A stretch of 64,000 nucleotides of DNA from Coenobita brevimanus (Eukaryota > Arthropoda > Malacostraca > Decapoda > Coenobitidae): NCBI GenBank assembly GCA_032717465.1, contig CM064681.1, forward strand, positions 10,351,832 through 10,415,831. The letters are read 5' to 3'. A model generated the notes under the pieces. The model searched no databases and was not told the origin of the DNA. It saw only the letters and a program-made list of their open reading frames with translations. Made by a program: the position numbers and the translations under genes. Position 1 is the first letter of the stretch. The number at the start of each line of letters is the position of its first letter. Shown one piece after another: positions 10,330 through 22,914 of this stretch.

Positions 10330-10940
10330 GTGGGAATGGGGTGGAAGGAAGGAGACGGGGGTAGGAGGAGAGGAGTGGAGGAAAGGAGAGGGAGAAAGAG
10401 GGAAGGAAATTGGGAGTGGGAGAGAATGGGGGAATTGAAGGAGGAAGTGGGGAAAGACAGGAACTAGAAAGGAAAGAAGGAATAAGAGTGGGAAGAGGTG
10501 ATTGAAGGTGAGAGGGGGGAAGTCAAGAAAGGAGGAGGAACAGAGGAGAGATGTGCTACTGAAATGGAATGAGGGTATAGGGGGGAGAGCAAGAGAGAAT
10601 GAGTGAAAGAGGGAGAGAAGGGGAAGTGAAGAAAATGAGGAAGTGAGACAGAAAATGAGGGAAGGAAGGAGGTAGAGGGAAGAGAATGAGGAAATCAAGG
10701 AGGAGAAATAGGGGAGAGAAATGCTACTGTACAGGAGTGAGGGTAGGAAAGAAATGAAAGAGAGGGGTAGAGGGAGTGAGGAAGAGTGAGGAAAGGAGGG
10801 AGGAGGAAATGGGAAAACGAAGGAAAGGAGGGAGTGAGAGAGAAGGGGCAACTCTCAAGGAGAGACGTTAAGGAAGGAATGGGCGAGAGTGATGGAGAAA
10901 GAGAAGGAATGAGGGAACGAGGAAGGGGAAGACAAGGTAC

Positions 10941-10994
<54 letters not shown>
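10330..10994. repeat. Purine-rich block ending in (GA)n
   Basis: G+A-rich plus strand (GGGAGAGAAGGGGAAG-like) running into an uninterrupted GA tract at 10,944-10,994. It is separated from the previous block by a non-biased 110-bp interval at 10,215-10,325. Confidence 0.8.
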
Positions 10995-10995
<1 letters not shown>

Positions 10996-11400
10996 AATTG
11001 GGGAAACTAATCTAAATCCACAAACTTATGAATCCAAAAGTGAATAATTGTTGAAGAAAGAAGGGAGAGATGAGAGAATGTTAGAGAAATCAGAAGATTA
11101 TAGTGGAGAAAACGGAGGGAAATAATCCTTTGACCCAGAAAAAGAAAAAACAAAATCTCGGCCTGATAAAACTGTGTAGTGTTAGCCCCAGTACCTAAGT
11201 TCGTTCGAAGAAGAGAAGAATTGGTCGAAACCATGCCAAGCCCTATAGTCTTATGATCCGTCTCAGATTTGGAAAATAGTGTCAACCCCTTGAAACCTTA
11301 ATGGCTTTTCTGCTTAGTCTGGCTTCTCCCATACAATTTTATTCAACACAGGAGAGGCGTTCTTAACCTAGGGGGTGAAGAAATACTCTACTGAAACCCT
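10995..11400. other. Unassigned stretch
   Basis: Mixed-composition DNA with no recognised gene. Confidence 0.5.
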
Positions 11401-11409
11401 CCAGTTCAA

Positions 11410-11460
11410 AAACTCTAAGCTGGATAAAATCGTCAGGAGATGACAGGGATAAAGCACAAG
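11410..11460 (+). mobile_element. Family A core
   Basis: AAGCTGGATAAAATCGTCAGG then AGATGACAGGGATAAAGCAC. No clear TTAA ends. Confidence 0.5.
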
Positions 11461-11519
11461 ATGTCCCATGCACAAAGGGCTAAATGAATAAAACACACGA
11501 ATGCGCCCATAATAGCAAG

Positions 11520-11640
11520 GCGATGGGTTGAAGAGTTAGAGTCTTGGTGAATCAGGGATAATGTTTTCGTCCCCCGACCTGAAAGTGTTCTGCGTCTGGG
11601 GTTCGTATCCTCAATCGGCGGTGGCTATTTAAAGTGGTTC
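11520..11640 (+). mobile_element. Possible tRNA-like SINE fragment
   Basis: A good Pol III B-box match, GGGGTTCGTATCC, lies at 11,598-11,610. A weak A-box-like ATGGGTTGAAGAGTTAGAG lies about 75 bp upstream. No poly(A) or duplicated flank is seen. Confidence 0.3.
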
Positions 11641-11705
11641 AGGTAATAATCTGTGCTGTCATATGCCTGCGTGTGTTTGCTATCCTATCGCTTCATGCAT
11701 ACAGT

Positions 11706-11707
<2 letters not shown>

Positions 11708-11776
<69 letters not shown>

Positions 11777-11779
11777 CAC
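11708..11779. repeat. (CA)n microsatellite
   Basis: About 72 bp with one CG interruption near 11,769. Confidence 0.95.
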
Positions 11780-12050
11780 CAATTCAATTTTTCAGTTTTA
11801 TTTGCACCTCTCTTACTGCGGACACTCCATCCCATCGTACATGGCCAGTATTGGTAAGGGTTAATTCTGTACTATCTTTCCCCCCTGACAGAAGATCTGG
11901 CCTCACAATGAACCTCGTATAGACTTATCCAGACACACAAACTGAGATGATTGTGAACGGAAACTATTAGCTGGTTTATTTTGTATACACATGCAATTTG
12001 ATTTCTGAATCTTGACATATTTTCCCTGTGTGCCTCATAATTTTGTGCCA
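11780..12050. other. Unassigned stretch
   Basis: No recognised feature. Confidence 0.5.
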
Positions 12051-12530
12051 TTTTCAGTGTCATCGCCATCTTTTCCTTCATTCTATTCTCGTTCTTATTT
12101 CCTTCTTCCTACTTCTCCCATTTCTCATTACCTCTTCTCTCCTTTTCTCTCCCTGCCCCCATCCTTCCTTCCCTATTCTTTCCTCACATCCTCACCAGTG
12201 TAACTCGCACTCCCCTTCTTCTGCTTCGGACCCCTCATCCTCTCATCCTCTGTTCCTCCTCCCCTGTCTTTCCTTTCTCCCACCCCACGCCCTTCATTTC
12301 GCTTCCCCTCTCTGCAACTCATCTTCTCTTACTTCTTCCTCGTCCCTTAGCCCTTTCATCCTCTACTCTCCCTCCCCTGCCCTCCCTCTCCCCTTCCCTG
12401 CCCCTCCCCTTCCCTTCCCCTCCCCCTCACGCCCTTCCCTCACTCCCTATCCTCTCCCCTCCCTCTCCCTTCCTCCTCCCCTCGCTATCCCTCCCCCAGT
12501 CCCCTCCACTCGTCAGGAAGTCACAGCCTC
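12050..12530. repeat. Polypyrimidine block, C-rich at its 3' end
   Basis: About 480 bp of C+T. From 12,360 to 12,500 it is a dense succession of CCCT and CCCC words, so the minus strand carries many closely spaced G runs that could form G-quadruplexes. Confidence 0.8.
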
Positions 12531-12639
12531 TCTGCCGCGTGACTGATCCTCTCCTAATAAGGTCACAGCTGCACCATAAACAGCTACACTATTAAGCAGC
12601 AGTCTGTTTTGCTGTGTTCTCTCTTATTGTTCATGCTGA

Positions 12640-12686
12640 GATGGTGATGATGATGGTGACAGTAATGGTGATGGTGATACTGATGA

Positions 12687-12718
<32 letters not shown>

Positions 12719-12825
12719 ACGATGATGGTGATAATGTAAGTAGTATTAGTAGTAGTAGTATTACTAATAAATTATCATTATTGTCGTTTTTATTATTATT
12801 ATCATTACCATTATTATTATTACTG

Positions 12826-12860
<35 letters not shown>

Positions 12861-12900
12861 AGTAGCAACAGTAGTAGGTAGAGGCAGTAGCAGTAGTAGT
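12640..12900. repeat. Trinucleotide repeat cluster (GAT/GGT, then TAG, then ATT)
   Basis: Successive tracts of GATGGT, (GAT)n at about 12,678-12,706, AGTAGT and (ATT)n at about 12,790-12,857, with AGTAGC words to 12,900. Confidence 0.85.
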
Positions 12901-13390
12901 TATAAACAGGAATGATAGCAGAAGTGTTGATGTTTTTAGCAATAGAGAAAACAGTAAAAGCAGAATGGTAGTGGTGGCATATTTAGTCAAGCTATGCACC
13001 GTACTTAATTTCACTTCACTGGTTATTTATCTTCCCTGACGCGAAGGAAGGCCAGGGAAAGTGGGTTCGGTCTCGCGTCGGCCTCGGTCCTGTCGTGTTT
13101 TGCCATCTGGGTCTTTTGACGAGGTGGTGGTGTGTGGCGAATTGGATGCTGCCTTCGCTTATTCTTTTATTTTCCAGCCATTCCTTTCTTATTTATTGTA
13201 TGGCTTCGTTGGGTTTGCAGTATGTTTATATATATTTATTTGCCTTATTGGCTGAGATGCACTGTGTATATATTTGTTTAATCTAGTTAGGTATTATTAA
13301 CGGTACATAATTTTGCAAATATATTTATGTATTTCTTTCTATCTTAATTTTTTCATGGTTTGTTGAGTTGAAATCTATATTGCCATCGCA
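12901..13390. other. Unassigned stretch
   Basis: Mixed DNA. A CpG-richer patch at about 13,035-13,140 has no conserved frame. Confidence 0.5.
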
Positions 13391-13392
13391 GA

Positions 13393-13426
13393 TCTGTCTA
13401 TCTATCTATCTATCTGTCTATCTAGG

Positions 13427-13450
<24 letters not shown>
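13393..13450. repeat. (TCTA)n then (GA)n
   Basis: About 32 bp of TCTA/TCTG tetranucleotides followed by about 24 bp of GA. Confidence 0.9.
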
Positions 13451-13459
<9 letters not shown>

Positions 13460-13590
13460 CTTTCAGAGGTTAAGATTCCTTGCATAGTCAGGCAAGAGAT
13501 CAGCCTTAAGTGTCTTCACAACTCCCATCTTATCACCATCACAAATCTGCGTCCACGATCACCTCACGATTGTGCTTAATACGTTGACTG

Positions 13591-13593
<3 letters not shown>

Positions 13594-13657
<64 letters not shown>

Positions 13658-13664
13658 GAGAGAT
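13594..13664. repeat. (GA)n microsatellite
   Basis: 61 bp of pure GA, then TGAGAGAGA. Confidence 0.95.
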
Positions 13665-13715
13665 GAAACTGATAGAAAACTCACTGCAGAATCAAGAAAC
13701 ACCAGAAATCACCCC

Positions 13716-13873
<158 letters not shown>

Positions 13874-14097
13874 GAATGCAAAATAAATCTACAAAATACA
13901 ATACGCCTGTGCAGTAAAAATAATATCCCCAAGTGGACGCAGTAAGCAGGCATGTGTATAAGGAATCATGACCATATACAGGGAACACCTTTGCTTGAGT
14001 ACCTGGGAGTTAATTAGAGTGGGGTGATGGAGTGGACCTTTGTCTTTGTTGCCTCTGTCTTACCGATGTCTAGACGGGGGATGAATTGGCTGGTTAC

Positions 14098-14375
14098 TTA
14101 GGGGACGCTGTCGGCACACTGGGGGAGCTGTCAGCACTTCGGGGGACTTTCAGCACTTTCTTGGGACTGTTTGCACTTCGGAGGACTGTCAGCACTTAGG
14201 GCACTGTTAGCACTCTGAAGGCCTGTCAACACATAGAGGGGATGGTCAGCATTTTAGGGAACTGTTAGCACTTTAAAGGACCTTCTGCACTTTAGGAGAC
14301 TGTAAGCACTTTGGGGGTACTGTCACACTTTGGAGGGACTGTCAGAAATTTTGGGGAATGTTAGCACCTTAAATT
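14098..14375. repeat. ~22-bp minisatellite
   Basis: About twelve degenerate copies of a unit like GGGGGACTGTCAGCACTTTG. Units vary from 19 to 24 bp, and the internal GTCAGCACTT/GTTAGCACTT is the best-kept part. Confidence 0.85.
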
Positions 14376-14525
14376 TACGGAGTTTCGGTGGCAGCGTGTG
14401 GCCTGAGTCTGGGAGTGAAATACAAACCTTATGACATACTTTAATAGGTGTTAAGTGAATGTATTTTCGTTTGTTAGCATATATTGCCAATCTGTAACTT
14501 TATATCTGTGACGAGTACAGACTGT

Positions 14526-14707
<182 letters not shown>

Positions 14708-14991
14708 GCCCTGACGACAACATGTACAAAATGAAAAGGCGTCATTGCTCCAAGGTTAGCCTAGACTTGCAAAATATCATCCGGAGGTAGTCAGATGAAA
14801 AGGATGTCGTGATATTGACTGGGCTGAGACTGTCTTGCCTGATTATCGTTAGCGTGCTGGTATCTGTGTAATCTCCATCATTAGGCTGTTGTCTGATATA
14901 TAAATCTTGCCGCCACACTCACATACACTCACTGGTCTTGTGAAAGCAGCTGAGAAATTGATTGTCATTGTTCTTGGGCTTCTTGTTTTTG

Positions 14992-14992
<1 letters not shown>

Positions 14993-15065
<73 letters not shown>
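14993..15065. repeat. (GT)n microsatellite
   Basis: 73 bp GT run. Confidence 0.95.
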
Positions 15066-15066
<1 letters not shown>

Positions 15067-15109
15067 CTTCGAGTGTAAAATGTGCGCGTGCGTGCGTCCC
15101 CATCCTGTC

Positions 15110-15480
15110 ACATCGTTTCCTCACTTCCATCATTCGTTTTCGAGGTTCCCTTCTTTCTTCCCATTCTGATTCTCTCTTTCTCCTTTCCTTTCCCTTCATA
15201 CCCTCATACTTCCCATCTCCCTCCTTATCCATACATCCCTCTCAATCCCAGACACTGCAGTCCCTCCTGCTCAGTTTCCACATCTTCCTCCCCAGTCCCG
15301 CTCTCATTCCTTATCTCTTTCTATGCCTTCCTACTTTCTCTTCTCCCCCTCTTCCTTCTCACTACATTCTTTCTATCTCCATAATTTCTTTCTCCCTTTT
15401 CCCCTCTCGTCTTTCTCCATGCTTCCTCCTTATTTCATTCCATCCCTGTCTTCCTCCTGTTCCTCGCGTCAGTGTGAGTC
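15110..15480. repeat. Polypyrimidine block
   Basis: About 370 bp C+T-rich plus strand. Frames through it are artefacts. Confidence 0.75.
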
Positions 15481-15548
15481 CGCCCACCTACAGTATATAT
15501 ATTGCTCCTCCTCCTCTCTGTGACCCTTCAATACATCGCCTTCTATAG

Positions 15549-15672
15549 TATCGGCCTTCCCATTTACCAACGCTGCCATGTGTATCGGTCAACCGCCCAT
15601 ATATCGGATTCCGGGCCACTTGTAGGCGGGCCAGTCCAATATATATCGGTACTCCTCCCATCCTTTTATCGG
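15549..15672. promoter_or_regulatory. Cluster of five TATCGG motifs
   Basis: TATCGG occurs at 15,549, 15,583, 15,602, 15,644 and 15,667, within 125 bp and immediately before the long AC tract. Spacing is irregular (34, 19, 42, 23). It may be a worn tandem repeat or a binding-site cluster. No factor is assigned. Confidence 0.3.
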
Positions 15673-15677
15673 GAGTT

Positions 15678-17190
<1,513 letters not shown>

Positions 17191-17194
17191 AAAT

Positions 17195-17860
17195 CCTTGG
17201 CGTTCTGTTGGTTGGTTGGTTGATTGTTTGGTTGGCTAGTTAGTTGGTTGATTAGTGAGTTGGCTGATTGGTAGGTAGGTAGGTTGGTTGGTGGTTTGGT
17301 TGAGTGACAGACAGATAGGTAGGTAGGTAGATAGGTAGGTTGATTGACTGATTGACTGATGGATGAATTGGTGAGTTGGTTCATTGTTGATTGATGGATT
17401 GACTAGCTGATGGATATCCTGATCGATTGACTGGTGAATTGGTAGCTTGACTGGTTGCTTGGATGGTGACATGGTTGATTAAGTTGGTTGATTGTTGGGT
17501 TGGTATGTTGTTGGATTACTTGATCGGACGGTTGATTGGTGGATTGGTTGGTTGGATGGGTGAGTAGGTGGTTAGTTGGTTGGTAAGTGGAGTAATTGGC
17601 TGAATAGTTGAGTGGTGGTTGGGTTAATTGATCGGTCGGTTGATTAGTGGGTTGGTTGTTTAGGTGGATGGGTGAATGGGTAGATGACTGACTGGCTGGT
17701 TGGGTGGGTGGCTAGGTGGCTTACTGTCCAGCTGTTTGGTTGATTTGATATGTTTGATGGATGGATGAATTAATGTGTCGATGGTTGATTGGTTGTTTTT
17801 TGGCTGGGGGATAGTGTAGTTACTTTGTTTGGCCATTTGCTTAGTTGATTCGTGGGTGGA
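17195..17860. repeat. Degenerate GGTT/GATT tetranucleotide array
   Basis: About 660 bp dominated by GGTT, GATT, GGTA and GACT words (GGTTGGTTGGTTGATTG). The opposite strand is CAACC/AATC-rich, so frames there give Gln/Asn/Pro/Thr-rich pseudo-peptides. Confidence 0.8.
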
Positions 17861-17973
17861 CACTTGATTATGTAACTCCATTAGAAAGATGACGTTCTTC
17901 ATATTTTCTTTGACTAATTATGTTTCTGATTAGGAGAGACTTTTCAGACTGTGGGGGTTACATATAGCCTTCA

Positions 17974-18030
17974 TTAACCCCTTCACTCCTGCAGAACCCT
18001 CATGAGTTGAATGCAGTCAGCCTGTCAAGT
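17974..18030 (+). mobile_element. Family A left half
   Basis: A perfect terminus, TTAACCCCTTCACT. At the family-specific distance (about 31 bp) GAGTTGAATGCAGTCAG replaces the usual core. The 3' part is lost. Confidence 0.55.
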
Positions 18031-18099
18031 TATACGATTTGCAAGAGCCAAGTAGAGCGGTCTGGGGAAAGCAAGTCTGAAGTGAGTAAGACGCAACCA

Positions 18100-18420
18100 T
18101 ATCGAAGAGGTGATATTTTGGCTGACTGGTTTGTTGGTTGGTCAGTCACCTAATCGGTCGGCGAGTCTGTCGGTCGGTGGGTCAGAATTCGGTCCGCGTT
18201 ACGTTGGTCTCTGTTTTGTACGAGCGAGACGATAGCGTATAATTCTGCGTGTTTTATTCGTGTCTTTATCTGGTCCGGGTGGGTTGTTTTCTTGTTTTGG
18301 GTCCGTGTTTTCATTTTCCTGGGTGTGTTGATTGTTATCCCGAGTGTGGACGGCAATTTGTACTTTTTGGTTTATGTTCAGTTCCTTTTGCGTTTTCTTG
18401 GTTTCCGTGGGAGGTGACTG
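18100..18420. other. GT/GGTC-rich unassigned stretch
   Basis: GGTTGGTCAGTC and CGGTCGG words recur up to 18,180, then mixed DNA. No gene recognised. Confidence 0.5.
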
Positions 18421-18422
18421 TG

Positions 18423-18423
<1 letters not shown>

Positions 18424-18497
<74 letters not shown>
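18424..18497. repeat. (GT)n microsatellite
   Basis: 74 bp GT run. Confidence 0.95.
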
Positions 18498-18498
<1 letters not shown>

Positions 18499-18960
18499 CG
18501 TTTTATTGTATTTCTAGATGTTTTTAATGTCTCTGCCGTCTTGAAACGCGGAATTGTGAGTAAAATTGATTCATTCTTGCATAAATTTTTCCCTTTCTCC
18601 TTGCTAAATTAATTCGTTCTCTTGTTCAGTTTAGCTTTCAGTCCTTTATTGTTTTATCTAGTGTTATTTTTTTAGATAATTAGGCGAGCGAAGAACAGTG
18701 GTCAGAGCTTAAAAAAAAAGTAGTTGACTCCCCTCAGCATCACTCTCAAACCACAAATGACCATCACCGCGGCCACGTTAAATCAGAAAAGAGGAAAAAA
18801 AAATAGAAAGAAGAAAGGAGCGTCCATCATATCTTTTCAGTTGGTTGATATATTTTACTACTTTACTGCAGCTGCCGACAGACTTTACGTAATTTAGGTG
18901 AAGCCTCTGTGATGCATATGGTCGACTTTTGATACTGGAGAGGCTGAAGAAAGTCTAACC
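18498..18960. other. Unassigned stretch
   Basis: Mixed AT-rich DNA with A runs. Nothing recognised. Confidence 0.5.
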
Positions 18961-18969
18961 ATTCCCTTA

Positions 18970-19140
18970 GAAAAGAAAAAAGTCTTAAGCTCCAGGTGCT
19001 CGTGCGTTGGTAGCAAGGATAAAATATATATGAGGTCCTGGGGCAGAGGTAGTTAAGAGTGGTATTGCCTCACCTCCGAACAACCATTGGCTCTCTTTAC
19101 GACCACTTATCCCCTTAACCACTACCACTGAGCTACCTGT
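18970..19140 (-). mobile_element. tRNA-derived SINE-like fragment
   Basis: The minus strand carries a near-perfect Pol III A-box, TAGCTCAGTGGTAG, at 19,135-19,122. A weak B-box-like GGTTGTTCGGAGG follows about 45 bp later. Beyond the two boxes it cannot fold as a normal tRNA by eye, so a decayed SINE head is more likely than a tRNA gene. Confidence 0.45.
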
Positions 19141-19141
19141 A

Positions 19142-19895
19142 CTCTCCCTTTTTAGCTGTCTCTCTCCCCTTCCTCCCTTTCCTCCTCTCCCTTGCCTGTC
19201 TCTCGCCTCCCCTCCTTTCCCTTCCCCTCTCCCATTTAGCTGTCTCTTCCCCTTCCTCTTCTCCCTTCCCCCCTCCCGTTTAGTTGTTTCTTTCCTTTCC
19301 TCCCCTCCCCTTTAGCTGTGTCTCTCATTCTACTTTGCCTATCCATTACTACGCTTCCTGGTTTTTCACTTAGTCTGCTTCACCCCATACTTCCCTGTAT
19401 TTCCTTCTTTCTTTACTTCCCGTCTTCCCTTTTACATCTCTCCCACCCTTTATCTGGTTCCCTTTCCATTATTTCATCCCTATTTTTTCACCTTCTTTCA
19501 CCCTTTACTTTCCCATCTACCTCGCTTTTACTTTCCCTTAATTGTTCGAACATCAACCCTCCCTTAACTCCCCCTTTGCCTCCCTTTTATTCTCTTACAT
19601 CCCTCCCTTCTTTTTCATTTACTTCCCTCTCTTCCTCGCCCTGTACTCTACCCCTTTACTTCCTTCTACTTCCTGGTTCTCCCATCCTCTTTCCTAAGAT
19701 TCTCCTTCCACATTCTCTTCGCTTCCTCTCTCCTTCTTATCACCTCCTCCCCCCTCCCCTCTCTCCTTCTTCTCTCCTCCTCTCCCCCTTCCCTCTCCCC
19801 TTCTTCTCTCCCCCTTCCTTCTCTCCTTCTTCTCTGTTTCTCCCCCTCTTCCCTCTCTCCTCCCTCCCTCCCTCTCCCCCTCCCATTTCCTGGTA
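19142..19895. repeat. Polypyrimidine block
   Basis: About 750 bp C+T, with recurring CCCTTTAGCTGTCTCTC-like words in its first 170 bp and CTCTCTCCTTCTTCTC words near its 3' end. Confidence 0.8.
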
Positions 19896-20019
19896 GTGTG
19901 GCTGAATGGTGGAAATTAGCCTTCTTGGTGGTGATGTGGTGGCCTGGGGCGGGAGCTTGATTTTTTCTCTCTCTTTATGGTTGTCTTGTTTCTTGAGGGT
20001 TCTTGGCTGGGTGTAATTG

Positions 20020-20480
20020 GGTTGTCTGCTGGTTAGTTGGTTGGTTGCAGAGTTTTGGGGTGGACGTGATTTGTTGTGGATATATATTTTGCGATGTGGC
20101 TAACTGGATATGTATTGTCAAGTCTGAGTGACTGGTTTAGAGAGCATGTTTAGGTTAAGGTGATTGGTTTAGGTTGACGTGATTGTGATGGTTGTTTGGT
20201 TGATGTGATTACTTGATATTTAGACTGAGCTGACGTGAGGAAGGGTTGACACGACGGAATGAGATAGGTTGGGGTTGACATGAATGGTTGACAGTGTAGT
20301 TGGGTTGATATGACTGGCTGGTTATCTTGCTGGGATGACGTGCTTGGTTAAAAGTATAATAAGAAAGATCTGATTGGACGGAGAATTTGAGTGGGTTAAC
20401 GTGATCAGTTGAGCGTGTAGTAGAGCTGATCTAATTGGTTGAAAGGGATGTTGTGTGTTGGATTGTGTGTTGGTTTATCT
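20020..20480. repeat. Degenerate TTGGTTGA-type repeat
   Basis: Words such as GGTTGACGTGA, GGTTGATATGACTGG and GGTTAACGTGATCAG recur at irregular 25-60 bp spacing. It is a worn minisatellite related in composition to 17,195-17,860. Confidence 0.6.
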
Positions 20481-20522
20481 TTAGTTACGGAATAATATTG
20501 TAAGTTGGCAGAGACGGGGATG

Positions 20523-20741
20523 CTCTAATTTGTTCACCTTAACTTGGCAGAGATTTTCGTCCTTTTGCTGCATATTTCCCATAATCCAGTGGCAGAATAA
20601 GAACGTATTACGGTTCTACACCCATTTCACTGCACTTCATCTTAATTTGCACTGTATTCTAGCATTGATCCCTTGTTACAGTTCAGCATTCAAGATAGAG
20701 AGATGGCAATTTTAGGCCAAGTTTAAGTGGCCAGAGTGTAG
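20523..20741 (+). mobile_element. Family B inverted-repeat element, copy 2 (near full length)
   Basis: 219 bp. The left end CTCTAATTTGTTCACCTTAA continuing CTTGGC is the inverse of the right end GGCCAAGTTTAAGTGGCCAG continuing AGTGTAG. The interior has CAGTGGCAGAATAAGAAC, CGGTTCTACACCC, GTATTCTAGCATT and GAGATGGCAATTTT, all shared with the other copies. No coding capacity. Consistent with a non-autonomous DNA transposon. Confidence 0.7.
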
Positions 20742-20744
20742 GAT

Positions 20745-21050
20745 TATTGGACTGACGTGGTTAGTTGTGTTTATTGCTCTTGCTTTTTCCTGCATTTCCT
20801 TTACCTTTTATTCTCTTGAGGTTGTAAATGCGGATGAGTTGACGTCAGGAAGGGAAGTGACTGGAATTTGTCTGCTGTTTTGTCTCTTCGTATTGAGTTC
20901 CATCACTACAATAAGATGCTGGAGGGGGACGCCTTCGTGGGCTGGAACTAATATGGTCAGTCGGCTCAACTACCTGATTTTATAAACGCCTCTCGCTACT
21001 TCATTGTCCCCCGAAATACCAAAAATATAATGAAAAATAAAATTACTGGA
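20745..21050. other. Unassigned stretch
   Basis: Mixed DNA with no recognised gene. Confidence 0.5.
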
Positions 21051-21124
21051 CAAAGGGGTTAATCAAAGATAGTCTGAGGCCATGGTTATTCAAAAGCTTT
21101 CTCCTTAGCTAAATAAAGTCGTGT

Positions 21125-21125
<1 letters not shown>
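21050..21125. mobile_element. Family A remnants
   Basis: AAAGGGGTTAATC (terminus, minus sense, TTAA at 21,059-21,062) and a worn core TTAGCTAAATAAAGTCGTG at 21,105-21,123. The core is cut by the following GA repeat. Confidence 0.4.

Positions 21126-21181
<56 letters not shown>
21126..21181. repeat. (GA)n microsatellite
   Basis: About 56 bp GA run that has replaced the 3' side of a family A core. Confidence 0.95.
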
Positions 21182-21184
<3 letters not shown>

Positions 21185-21337
21185 AAGATTAGGTAGGTAA
21201 GACAGAATTATACTCAAGGTGGCTAGAAAAACAGAACCAGAATGTTTGGTGATGTTTATTGTCAGAGATGTTTATTGTCGAGCCTTTTAGTTGTCTTTCG
21301 AAAGCTTTCATTTCTTAGATTTGGTAAATATCCTCTC

Positions 21338-21361
21338 TCTTTCTCTCTGTCTGTCTGTCTG

Positions 21362-21416
<55 letters not shown>
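21338..21416. repeat. (CTGT)n then (CT)n
   Basis: TCTGTCTGTCTGTCTCTG followed by about 50 bp CT. Confidence 0.95.
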
Positions 21417-21419
<3 letters not shown>

Positions 21420-21579
21420 ATGACAGTTTTTTATTTTTTTTCACGACATAAAGGCGAAAATAGAACCATAAGCAAATGAGTATCAGATTTTACAAGCGTC
21501 ATCAGCATTTACATCTACGCACAAATCTTTCAAATGGAGAGAAACAACAGCAATAATGTTATATAACTGAGCAAGCAGC

Positions 21580-21670
21580 CCCGCGAATCGAACCCCCAAC
21601 CCTGCTCCCATTCCACCAATCGTTCACTGTTACATCTAATCCTTCGCCTCATTCCACCAGCCACACACGG
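21580..21670 (-). mobile_element. Possible tRNA-like SINE fragment
   Basis: The minus strand holds a strong B-box, GGGGGTTCGATTCGCGG, at 21,597-21,581. An internally duplicated GGTGGAATGRG precedes it (at about 21,656 and 21,618). No good A-box. Confidence 0.35.
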
Positions 21671-21915
21671 TAACTATCCAAGCCTACCCTACTTTACCCA
21701 GCTGCATTCGATACTTCTAAACTGTACATTTGATAGCAAAACCGCAGGAGATCGAGGCAGATATTTTACGCCTTCTCTTTAAGACGAATAAAAAGGAAAA
21801 AGAATAGCAAGTCGAAATGGGAGAGGGGGAAGAGGAAGCAAAAATCATGCAATATCTGAAGTAATGTGCTTTGCCTGATCTTCGTGCGTCATAGGTAATT
21901 GCTTAATGACGCCAT

Positions 21916-21917
<2 letters not shown>

Positions 21918-21970
<53 letters not shown>

Positions 21971-21991
21971 ATGTTTCTGTGTATTTAACTC

Positions 21992-22028
<37 letters not shown>

Positions 22029-22060
22029 TTTGTGTGTTTTTCCGTGCGTGCGTGTGTGTG
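21918..22060. repeat. (GA)n and (GT)n microsatellites
   Basis: GA at 21,918-21,967 and GT at about 21,993-22,027, then GTGCGTGCGTGTG variants to 22,060. 26 bp of unique DNA separates them. Confidence 0.95.
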
Positions 22061-22213
22061 CGTGCTTCGTTTGACAGGTAAGACAAGGTGGTGTGGAAGT
22101 TCCGTCGAGTCAGCCGCTTTGTATTGTCCTTGTGGCATCTTACAGGTATTAGCTTTACGATAGGGATTATTGCAGTTAAAAATGTTATAGCAGTGTAATC
22201 CCCTGACGTTACT

Positions 22214-22216
<3 letters not shown>

Positions 22217-22260
<44 letters not shown>
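22217..22260. repeat. (GA)n microsatellite
   Basis: 44 bp. Confidence 0.95.
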
Positions 22261-22264
<4 letters not shown>

Positions 22265-22279
22265 GCTAATAGTTATTTA

Positions 22280-22465
22280 TTTGAGTGTGATGGATCTATG
22301 AGGAAGAAAATGATTGGATGATTGATGGATAGACGAAGGTAAAGACGGGATGAAGGACTGGTATTTAGATGGATAGTCAGACGCAGTGATGAATAGCTTA
22401 AATCATTTTACTGATGGCTTTGAATTAAGAATTGATGGAGAGATTAAACACTGGATGGATGGATG

Positions 22466-22506
<41 letters not shown>
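22280..22506. repeat. GATG-rich tract ending in (GA)n
   Basis: Scattered GATGGATGATT words, then GATGGATGGATGG and GA at 22,470-22,506. Confidence 0.75.
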
Positions 22507-22509
<3 letters not shown>

Positions 22510-22665
22510 GAGGGATATGAGAAAAAGACCAATATTAGTGTGGGTAGAAAAAACAAATTGGATAAATTGCATGGATGATTAGTAGATATTATACTGACTA
22601 GGGAAATACACTGGAGTAATGGATGATTGTATGGTCAAATAGGTAAATGGGTCAGCTGATGGATG

Positions 22666-22666
<1 letters not shown>

Positions 22667-22757
<91 letters not shown>
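22667..22757. repeat. (AC)n microsatellite
   Basis: About 91 bp AC run. A perfect 8-bp hairpin (AGGCTCCC...GGGAGCCT) lies just downstream at 22,830-22,854. Confidence 0.95.
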
Positions 22758-22914
22758 ACCTCACCTGCCACCGTCACCTCCTCGTCATCTTCCTGCCTCT
22801 GGACTGGGCTAGGCTACCCGATGCATGCCAGGCTCCCGTTCTGTGTGGGAGCCTCCAGCGTTGAGGAGTAATTACTGACAATTACACCCTGGCGACGAGC
22901 TATTACAGGGACTC

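Noticed and set aside
17195..18180. Telomeric repeat array
   Set aside because: Units are GGTT/GATT-like, not TTAGG, and not regular.
19120..19140. Intact tRNA gene from the perfect A-box
   Set aside because: The expected anticodon and T-arm are not recognisable.
22830..22854. 8-bp hairpin as a terminator or small RNA
   Set aside because: Short, no T run, eukaryotic context.
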